A stretch of 64,000 bases of DNA, from positions 248,001 to 312,000 of the forward strand of contig JADLZK010010454.1 in NCBI GenBank assembly GCA_015847255.1, given 5' to 3'. The position numbers and the translations under genes were made by a program. This document shows, piece after piece, positions 55,756 to 64,000 of the stretch. The DNA comes from Hyparrhenia diplandra. Lineage: Eukaryota; Streptophyta; Magnoliopsida; Poales; Poaceae. Below the pieces are notes generated by a model. That model had not been told where the DNA came from. It saw nothing but the letters and a program-made list of their open reading frames with translations, and did not search any database. Positions within the stretch are counted from its first letter, which is position 1, and every line of letters begins with the position of its first letter.

Positions 55756-57031
55756 TGTTGGTAAAAGTTATCCCACGAGAAATATAAATGTATAATCCAT
55801 AGCGAGAGAATCGATGAGCACTTCACCGGGGAAAGGGTTTTAAATATCGAATCCACAGGGGAGAATGGTGTGAGAATGATGAGACTAAACTAAATCCACG
55901 AGACTTGTAGAAAGGTCTGGAAAATGTAAAGGTTGAGAAGATGTCTATGGTTGTCTAGTTTATATCCTTGTAAGGCTTGAAGATATTTCTTAATGGGGAC
56001 GTACTCAAAGGAAAGCAGGGATGAAACGTGCAATCCTCCAGTAACTAGGTCCTACTTGGCCTATCCAACGGGATGTGGACTCCAAAGGAATCAATGGTAC
56101 TGTCACTACCACGAACTACCACGCCCAGGAAGGTAGGGTGTATTTACGAGTTATCTAGTCCAAACACCGCGCTTGCACTAGGGGTAACAACTTCAACTCA
56201 AGAGCGACAAGAATTGAAGTACTCTAATAAAGACTCGTAAACCGAAAGAAATATAGATAAGTAACTTACTCAAATATAAGGTTGATCCACCAAAGAAGTC
56301 TCAAGATCAAGTGCAATGAAGCCTTTGATCCCGAGAGGTACAAGCGTAGAGGAGTCACAAGCCAGATCCGGTACTTCCCCTTCTTCTCCTCTACTCTCTC
56401 TTTATCTCTCAAGAATAGATCTAGTCACTCTCATGGGGTACTAAGATCTATCTCTCAACTTTCTAACTATCTCTCTCAACTTGATCTCGGCTCTTCTAAT
56501 TAGAGAGGTATGGCTCTAGTTTGTTGATCGAGTCGAGTCGATGAATAATGATTTTCATGCTTAGGTCGAGGTAGGGTCATCCTTATATAGTCACGGTCGA
56601 TGAATATGGACCCTTGGATCAAACTGACCTTCAATAATGGTATAGATACAACCTCAAAGTCGGTTTGGAACCGACCTAAGAAGATGAGGTCGACATCTTG
56701 GCCCCACCGGGCGGCCGGGCCTAATTCTCTCTGGCGGCCGCCCGGTTTTGTGGCACAATGGTGTCAGGCTTCTCCTGGTGTTTTCTGGTGTCTTCTAGAA
56801 TGTTTTAGTTCACTTTTTGGATTGAAATTCACCACTGATTAATCTTCTTATCAAATGGGAAGTAATCTCTGGGTTTTACCAGGCATTTACTGTCAAGTCC
56901 CCTGAAAGATATAAATCACCAAAACTTGTGGAACTATGTTAGTAAAGCCCCTAATCTATGTTTATATTCATTTTATACCGTTATTATATGTTTAGTTGAG
57001 TTATAAAAGTATAGCTTAAGAGGTGTCAACA
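55756..57031 (-). repeat. 3' LTR of the Athila-like element
   Basis: 1276 bp; minus strand begins TGTTGACACC and ends ACCAACA, the same termini as the LTRs at 9434-11167. TATA box tatata at 56584-56589 and a 41-bp GC-rich inverted repeat at 56706-56746 upstream of it on the minus strand. Confidence 0.88.
56706..56746 (-). promoter_or_regulatory. 41-bp GC-rich inverted repeat in the LTR promoter
   Basis: Arms accgggcggccg and cggccgcccggt are perfect complements around a 17-bp spacer. It lies about 117 bp upstream (minus strand) of the LTR TATA box. A 41-bp relative is at 59583-59623. Confidence 0.75.
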
Positions 57032-58769
57032 AGCTCCCCACACTTAGGCTTTTACTTGTCTCGAGAAAAGGATGGATATAGCAAAACCGTAAGTCAAGAC
57101 ATCAAACATAAAACAATCTCATGGTCATACTTATACTGTGGGATTTCTTGTAACTATCAAGAACTTTGAGAAGTTGAAGAATAGAATTGTTGAAATAGAG
57201 TACCTTCTTCCTTCAATCAAATCATTGGGGCTTTTGTAATGACTTTTGAAAAGGAACATAGCTTACTTTCTTCTTACGTGGTGCTCTCAAATCACTCAAT
57301 ATATTTATATATGGTATTTTTGGATCCTCACAAAGCACATATGATTGATGCCCTTAAAAACATCCTACTTCTAATAAAGCTTTATCTGGAGTATCAGGCT
57401 TGTCAAGGATATAGCATACTTACCTTGCATGTTTTTGCAATGTCAAAACTCGATCCAAGGAGAGACACCCTCATAGATCAAGATGTGCATGTGTGTGAAT
57501 GATGATTATGCTAATTCTACTATGCTCTTGTAAACTTCTCTCTTTTTGATATAAATATTTTTGCAAACAAGATCATGGGCTATCTTCTTCTTTTTTTTTT
57601 TTTTTTATTATTATTTTCTTTTGGAGAGGTGGGCTCGCTCGCCCTAGACTTGTGTCTTTTATTTCCTCTCTTTAAAGATGTGGGTTCTACTCACCCTCGC
57701 ACACTTGTCCATTTTTCATCTTTCTTTCTTTTCTCTTTTTTTTTTTTTTTTTTTTTATATACTATTTTTGCATAGCCCATGCCTTGCTTTTACAAAAATA
57801 AGACATTGAATTTTAGAGAGATCAAAAACTGGAGCATATAAATACTTTGTAAGAAAAACAGCACATAGATGTGAGTGTACGTGATCTTGATCTTTAGAGA
57901 ATGACAAGTCTCTCAACTTGGGTCCTGAGGACTTGACAAAGCTCAACACAAAGTAAATAGCTTATGGCTAGTTTTTCAATACTTGTAGCATCTACGGCTT
58001 TAGTAGGATATAACAATTACCACAAAGATGAAGTAAAGCTATTAATTTAATATTTTCAAAATAAATTCTCCAGAGAAAAACATATCAAGAATCAAGTTCT
58101 CATTATTCTTCTATCTCATATTCCACAACAACTTAAGTAACTTGAGATCCTTATCCAATTAAGTTCCCAACAACAATTTGGTTCAACCATGAAAAAGTAT
58201 CATGTAAGTCTATCTTTAAACAAAGCATATCAATATTTTTCTTTTATGTTAAGCATATCAAAAAGGTTCGAAACCCGATGAAACAGAGGCCAAAATGTGA
58301 ATGAAAGCAAAGTTCGAGAGATCAAACCGAGAGTCGAGAAATTTGGGGACGAGGGGAGGTGATGGCTGGCGGCGCCGTGATCATCTCGGCGGTTGCGAGC
58401 TGCGGGCTCGGCGACTTGAGCTTCGTCGTGTTGGATCCTCGTTACGTGTACTTTGTTTTGCTCGCTTTTTGGGTTCGGTTTCGTTGTTCTTGACGTTCGT
58501 CTTGTCTCCCCACACTATCTTTTATTATCCTTTATCCAAAAACATGGTGGAGACAAGAAAAATATATACAAAAATATAGAAAATAAAAACTGAGACAATA
58601 GATCAACAATTATTAAAAAAGGGAAGAGCACTCGTATTTATTCCCAAACCAAACTAACAATTCGACTTCGAAAGCAAACTTAACTTGAAAGCAAATTGAC
58701 TAAAAACTCGACTCGATGCTAAGCAAATTGACTCGACATGAAGATGAGTGCTCTTATATCTTGAGCTTA
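57032..58769 (-). other. 3' untranslated region and polypurine tract of the Athila-like element
   Basis: The polypurine stretch (gtgtggggagct on the minus strand) directly precedes the LTR at 57032-57043. The rest is non-coding with T-rich runs at 57592-57606 and 57738-57756 and the block 57615-57720 shared with the element at 9434. Confidence 0.65.
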
Positions 58770-59374
58770 CTACATCTTCTCACAAAGCTTATTGAGAATA
58801 CGCTCAAGAACGCCAACTCTCTTAACTAGTGCTGAATTTTCATTCTCTACAAGCATTAAGGCGTCTAGTGGTGTAACTCCAATTTTCGTGCTCGGTGCTA
58901 AGAAAGTTTTTTTCATATGAACATATTCAGCCACGAAGTTCGCCATTGTCATCCTTCCCGGTTTCACCATGAGCTCTGCAGCCTTCCCAGGGCCGGATGA
59001 ATCGACTTGTTCGAGTAGCACGCACCCCATCAAGGATGAGACGAGGGTCGCAGATAGCTACTCTTCCCGATGTGGCCAAACTTGTCCCCCTTTGGGACGT
59101 TGGCAAGCTTCGTTAGGCCTGGAGCATGGAGCTTAGTGCCTTCTGGCACCGGGACCTTCCTCTTCATCACTTCTTCACGGCGGGCAGCAAGCAAGCTTCG
59201 TGCATAGAGTTGATTACGTGTAAGCTTAGGCGTTGGTGGTGGTGGATTAACGACAGCAAGAGGCTTAGGCATGTATGGAACTATGGCCGTGGAGGTTGAT
59301 GGTGGTGGTGAGGATGAAGTTGGTGCCACCATGGTAGGGTCGTAGACAACCATGCGGGTGTTGGTGTTCTCCAT
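58770..59374 (-). CDS. Extra ORF at the env position of the Athila-like element, unknown function
   Basis: ATG at 59374 opens MENTNTRMVVYDPTM, followed by a Ser/Pro/Thr-rich segment, a Pro run, a basic segment (LLAARREEVMKRKVPVPEG), then a shift between overlapping frames at about 59033. The second frame continues with VLLEQVDSSGPGKAAEL and an amphipathic, probably coiled-coil C-terminus ending in LNKLCEKM and a stop at 58770. About 200 residues in all. I do not recognise a family; there is no signal peptide or membrane segment, so it is not a typical envelope protein. It has its own TATA box (tatata at 59451-59456) 77 bp upstream and a GC-rich inverted repeat at 59583-59623. The position between integrase and 3' LTR, same strand, matches the env-like ORF of Athila elements, but it could be a captured host gene. 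Confidence 0.5.
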
Positions 59375-59449
59375 GACTAAAATTGGTGGTGCTGGTCGTC
59401 GGTCTTTCGAGAGATGAATGAGATAAGATCGAATGATCATGAGGCTCGT

Positions 59450-59623
59450 TTATATAGGCAGGGTGTCTTGGGTAGGAGGTAAGGATTCGCAATACTTTCC
59501 TACGTGAATGGCTTCAGAATGTTCATCATTACAATGGGCAAGTTCTAGAGTGTTCGTGGAACAAAAATGGAAATGAAAGGGGACGGGCGGGCGGCGCCAA
59601 ATAAATCACGGCGGCCGCCCGGT
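59450..59623 (-). promoter_or_regulatory. Candidate internal promoter for the extra ORF
   Basis: TATA box at 59451-59456 (minus strand reads cctatataaacg) and, about 127 bp further upstream, a 41-bp inverted-repeat motif (59583-59623) with the same right arm, cggccgcccggt, and overall length as the LTR motif at 56706-56746. Confidence 0.5.
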
Positions 59624-59699
59624 GCCTTAGTGCACACTTGGATCGCCCTTTTTCCCATGGTCTAATACCCCTATTCTAATTGTAATGCTTATACTTTTG

Positions 59700-60944
59700 G
59701 CCCATAAAAATAAATCCTACGTAAATTAAATCCCATGGTTAGGATAAATCATAAACCCCATTACATCTAATTCCTCGGGCTTATCGGTCTCATAGAAAAT
59801 TTTAAGACGTTGGCCATTTACCTTGAATAACTTACCTTCGGAGTCCCGAGAGTAATTGCTCCATGTGATGATGAATTTACTACCTTGAAAGGTCCTTTCC
59901 ATTTGCTCCGAAGTTTTCCATGCCCGAATAATTTAACCTTGGAATTAAAAAAAGTAATACGATCTCACGGAGTGAAAGTCTTTATCTTAATCTTCTTGCC
60001 ATGCCACTTCTTGGTTCTTGCCTTGTAGATCTTGGCATTATGATAAGCTTTCTCTCTCCATTCATCCAACTCGATAATTGCATCTTCCTCTTCACTCCTA
60101 CGGCTTCAAGATCCATATTCCATCTCTTGATTGCCCGGTGAGCTTTGAACTCTAACTCCACGGGCAAGTGACGGGGTTTTGCCGTAGACAAGTTGATATG
60201 GAGTCATTCCAATTGGTGTCTTGTAGGCTGTCCTGTATGCCCATAGTGCTTACGGAAGTCTATCCTTCCACTTAGTTCCCATTTCTTCAATTTGTTTTTT
60301 ACGCAAGATGTTCTTGATTTGTTTATTTGAAGTTTCGCTTGCCCACTTGATTGAGGGTGGTAAGCTGTGGCAATATTGTGACGAACTCCATGCTTTGCTA
60401 AATAGCGTCGAAATCTTACGTCAATGAAGTGGCTTCCTCCGTCACTTATTACCATTCGAGGTACTCCAAATCTTGGGAATATAGTCTCTTCAAACATCTT
60501 TATTGAGCTCCTCGCCATCTGGCGATTTGCGGCAAGGCTTCAACCCCTTTTTGAAAGCGTAGTCGATTGCTACTAAGATATGTTCATAATTTCAGATTTT
60601 GGAAATGGTCCCATGTAATCAATTCCCCGGACATCAAAGAGCTCTATCGGAGATTGGTTGTTAGAGGCATGGCATCTCTTGCATTGATATTCCGTGCCTC
60701 GACAAGCTCCACATCTTCGGATGAAATCTTTTGTGTCTTGATACATGGTTGGCCGTAAAAATCCTGCTTGCCAAATCTTTGCATGTATTACGAATGCCCC
60801 ATAATGTCCTCCATATGGTGATGAGTGACATCTTTCAATGATCTCGAAGTCCTTCTTACGTTGGCACACATCTCCCGAGTAGCCCATCGAGCAAACTCTA
60901 AAGAGGTGCGGTTCATCCCATAGGTGGTGACGACTCTCATACAT
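59700..60944 (-). pseudogene. Integrase domain of the Athila-like element
   Basis: Zinc-binding HHCC segment (ERCHSSPYGGHYG and later FIRRCGACRG), the first catalytic Asp in GIDYMGPF, the second in ISDGGSHF, then YHPQSSGQA next to the third. The C-terminal part has LPVELEFKAHRAIKRWNMDL without a chromodomain. At least two frameshifts are present; not functional as read. Confidence 0.85.
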
Positions 60945-60989
60945 AAGCTTTTTCTTATCGCACTTTTGGTGCTACATATCCTGGAACCA

Positions 60990-62480
60990 TAAAATTAACA
61001 AGATCTGCATACCGGGGATCGATATGGGTTATCCGATAGAACATATCGATCCCCCGAGTGAGTCATTAATGGGCAATTCATGTGGTTTTTCAAAATGCAT
61101 CCTTGATAAATGATCACAGAACAAAATTTTCTACTCCTTTCTTATCTTTAATTTCTAAATCAAACTCTTGGAGTAACAAAATCCATCTTATTAAACGAGG
61201 TTTAGCATCTTTCTTGGTGAGCAAATATTTTAAAGCAAAGCATGATCGGTGTAAACAATTACTTTAGCTCCTACCAAGTAAGATCTGAGCTTATCTATAG
61301 CATAAACAACCGCTAGCAACTCTTTCTCGGTGGTAGCATAATTAAGTTGTGGTCCAAGTCAAAGTTTTACTAGCATAAGCAATGGCATGATGCTTCTTGT
61401 CTTTGGTTTGCCCTAACACCGCCCCACAAAGCATAGTCACTGGCATCACACATAATTTCAAAAGGCAAAGACCAATCGGGGGTTGGATGATTGGTGCGAA
61501 AACAAGAGCCTTTTTCAAAGTTTCAAAAGCTTTTAGACAAGCATCATCAAAAATAAAGGGAGCATCCTTGGCTAACAAGCTGGTAAGTGGTCTAGCAATA
61601 TATGAAAAATCTTTTATAAATCTACGATAGAAACCAGCATGGCCTAAAAAACTTCTTATTCCTTTAATATTCACGAGGGGGAGGTAAGCGCTCTATAACT
61701 TCTATTTTTACCTTGTCTACCTCTATTCCCCTTTTCGAAATTAGGTGACCAAGCACTATTCCTTCTCTAACCATAAAATGACATTTTTCCCCAATTAAGG
61801 ACTAAGTGCTTTTCCTCACATCTTTGCAAAACCTTATCTAAGTTTTCTAGATAATCATCAAAAGTTTTTTCGTAAACAGAAAAATCATCCATGAAAACTT
61901 CCATAATCTCTTCAATCATTTCAGAAAATTAGACATCATACATCTTTGAAAAGAAGCGGGTGCATTACATAACCCAAAAAGACATTCTTCTATAAGCATA
62001 AGTTCCATATGGGCATGTAAAAGTGGTTTTGCTCTGATCACTAGGATGGATTGGGATTTGGTGATACCCAGAATATCCATCAAGAAAACAAAAGTAAGAA
62101 TGATTTGTTAATCGCTCTAACATCTCATCAATGAAAGGCAATGGAAAGTGATCCTTCTTCGTAGCCTTGTTTAGTTTTCTATAATCTATGCACATTCTCC
62201 ATCCCATGACAGTTCTTTGAGGAATTAACTCATTCTTATCATTTTTAACAATTTGTCATGCCTCCCTTCTTAGGCACAACTTGCACGGGGGCTTACCCAC
62301 TCGCTATGTGGCACGGGATATATAATCCCGGCGTGTAACAACTTAAGAACTTCCTTTTTAACTACATCTCTTATCGCATTGTTGAGTCTACGTTGAGGCT
62401 CTATAGATGGGGGTATATCTGGATCTGTAGGAATACGATGAGTGCGAGAGAGCGGGACTAATTCCTTTTAAGTCTTCGAG
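60990..62480 (-). pseudogene. Reverse transcriptase and RNase H of the Athila-like element
   Basis: Palm motifs WRMCIDYRKLNKAT and LDGYSGYHQI near 62200-62060, the catalytic FMDDF on the minus strand near 61890, then the thumb/connection with IRSFLGHAGFYRRFIKDFS and the RNase H segment AYASKTL at about 61350. Frameshifts at about 61965 and elsewhere split the frame. Confidence 0.85.
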
Positions 62481-62862
62481 TGAATAGCCTAAGGCTGAAT
62501 GATATTTTTCTAGGACAGTTATCAGCCTAAGAGTCGTTGCTGAGTAAGTTTATCATTTATGATCACAGGAGACTCGGATCTTGATTGAGGAAAGCATAGG
62601 TGAGGCCTGGTGGTAAAGGTTTAAGTTCAATAGGAGGTCTAGGTGGGTTCTCAAATTCATCTAGAGGTTCTGAAGTGGTAGGATTCTCATCCTCCTCTTC
62701 AATGAAGAACTCGAATCGTCCTCATAATTAGACTCCACAAAATATTCTCTGAAGCTTCTTTAACTTCCTCCATAGGGTCCGATTACGGACAAGACTCGGT
62801 TTTAGCTTGGATGGCTTGGACTATAGATAATGAAAGTCTAAAATCCTGGCCTAGTTGAAAAT

Positions 62863-63228
62863 CTACTTCTCGGGTTGTCCTTCAAAAGTGAGCCTTTCTA
62901 TTGGTTGTCCTATCAGTAGGTCAAACTCCATGATATCAAAGATATAAAAGCTAAGATGTACCATGATGTTGTTAACCTTGATTGGTATGCAATAAAGAAT
63001 TCTCGAGCTTTGGACAATTTGTCCTGAAGGGCTTAATAACAATTTTGTAGTGGGACTCAATGGCATATTTTTAATAAGTTTATGAGCAAAGGATAATGCC
63101 ATGATGTTTATTCCCACAACAGGGTTGTAGTGAGCGTCAAAAGGATCTTTATCAATTTGGCAACGAATAGGTACAGAAGGTGAATCCAATCGGATTACAT
63201 TAGAGGAAAGCTCGATTCTTCCGTCCAT
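62863..63228 (-). pseudogene. Aspartic protease-like segment of the Athila-like element
   Basis: A 121-codon open segment lying between gag and reverse transcriptase. IPIKVNNIMVHLSFYIFDI and DLLIGQP match retropepsin C-terminal strands. The usual Asp-Ser/Thr-Gly triad is not evident (NPVVGINIM stands at about that place), so activity is doubtful. Confidence 0.6.
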
Positions 63229-63497
63229 TCGCTACTTATGATTGAGACAAGCTCTTACGTAGTTCCCTTTAAATGTGCCCGGTCGGAAAGGGTCTATAGG
63301 ATAAGGTTGTGATGTTTTAGCCTTACGAGATTCCAATCGATATCTCAAGGTGTTTCCATAATCTGTAAAGAGATCATCCTCGATATCGAGCAAGAAGTCA
63401 GAGATCGAAGTGACCTCTGGTTCTTCTAATTCTAAAGGTTCGGATTAGCGGGTGACTCGTAAAGGTTTTAGATTGGAATTGGGTTCAAGCTAATCCT

Positions 63498-64000
63498 TCA
63501 TCTTTTATTTCTTCTATTTTTAAGTATTTCCCCTGCAGTTGGATCATCCTCCTTGTTTTCCACTATTTTGTTTAGGACAGCTATGCATTCAGGGATTGAA
63601 AGGTGAATGAAAGATCCATTCGCAGAGGTATTCAAGTATTTTCTAGATTTTCTATTCAGACCAATATAAAAATGTTGAATTAGAACATGGTCTGGTATGG
63701 CTAGATTAGGTCCGGATTTGGAAAGAAGATCAAAACGCTCCCAGTAGGCACTCAAAGATTCATTATCCTTCTGTTTGGAGGATAGGATCGAGAGCCTAAA
63801 GTTGACTAATTTGGACATGGGGTAGAAATCCGCACAAAAGTCATTTAAACAAGTTCCCCAGTCGCCACCCATTCTCTCTTTGTTTCGATTGTACCACTGG
63901 CGAGCTTTTCCTTTCAAAGAGAATGGAAAGAGCATCCAACAGATAGTTTCAGGGGACATGCCTTCAATATGGAGGCATTTACATGTCTCCTCGAAAGTTT
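63498..64000 (-). pseudogene. gag of the Athila-like element, truncated by the window edge
   Basis: Retrotransposon gag domain with WMLFPFSLKGKARQWYN, ANFYP-like FCADFYPMSKL, YWERFDLL and IQHFYIGL. The N-terminal part lies outside the window. It is distinct in sequence from the gag of the element at 9434 but follows the same pattern. Confidence 0.8.

Larger units (their letters stand above)
55756..64000 (-). mobile_element. Athila-like Ty3 LTR element, autonomous type, continues beyond window
   Basis: In minus-strand order from the right edge: gag (to 63498), protease (63228-62863), reverse transcriptase (about 62480-61700), RNase H (about 61674-60990), integrase (60944 to about 59700), an extra ORF (59374-58770), a long 3' untranslated region, and the 3' LTR (57031-55756). 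Gene order gives Ty3; the integrase C-terminal region without a chromodomain and the long 3' region fit the Athila/Tat branch. All genes carry frameshifts. It is inserted in the gag of the Tat-like element. Confidence 0.85.

Overview
This is nuclear DNA from a grass, most likely Oryza or a close relative. The evidence is intron-bearing plant genes (phytosulfokine, BSD-domain, F-box/LRR and CC-NB-LRR genes, plus a GRAS relic) in a matrix of grass-type transposable elements: Stowaway MITEs, a Harbinger derivative, a CACTA element, an L1-like LINE, and LTR elements with tRNA-Asp, tRNA-iMet or Tat-type primer sites. No tRNA, rRNA, CRISPR array or bacterial-type operon was seen.

Layout. 1-411: 3' end of a phytosulfokine precursor gene (+). 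2440-5694: three-exon BSD-domain gene (-). A LINE (5860-8186, 13-bp target duplication) separates it from its original upstream DNA. 8387-9126: two Stowaway-like MITEs. 9434-17705: non-autonomous Athila-like LTR element (-) with gag-protease but no reverse transcriptase or integrase. 17773-18221: two exon-like segments of unknown identity. 20500-36720: tandemly duplicated F-box/LRR locus. Copy 1 is a pseudogene disrupted by a gag fragment with triplicated 90-codon units and by a 1.9-kb LTR element. Copy 2 (31623-33058) is intact. A third copy survives only as 3' flank, cut by a CGGTT-rich element and a Harbinger derivative. 37165-39059: three copies of an NLR promoter block with a GRAS pseudogene between the second and third. 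39060-50022: CC-NB-LRR gene (+) whose 7.3-kb second intron holds a nested stack of an LTR element, a CACTA element and a probable solo LTR. 50023-53480: AT-rich spacer with faint minus-strand exon-like pieces. 53500-55755: Tat-like LTR and gag start (+), interrupted at 55756 by an Athila-like Ty3 element (-) that runs off the right edge.

Two points stand out. First, the Athila-like element at the right end has an additional ORF at the env position (58770-59374). Its own TATA box lies below a 41-bp GC-rich inverted repeat that is repeated, at the same length and nearly the same distance from TATA, in the LTR promoter. Second, every reading-frame break in the BSD and NLR genes falls in a short homopolymer, so these two genes may be functional genes with sequencing errors rather than pseudogenes.

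The host genes do not form a pathway. They are a peptide hormone precursor, a BSD protein, an F-box family under birth-and-death turnover, and an immune receptor with a large TE-filled intron.
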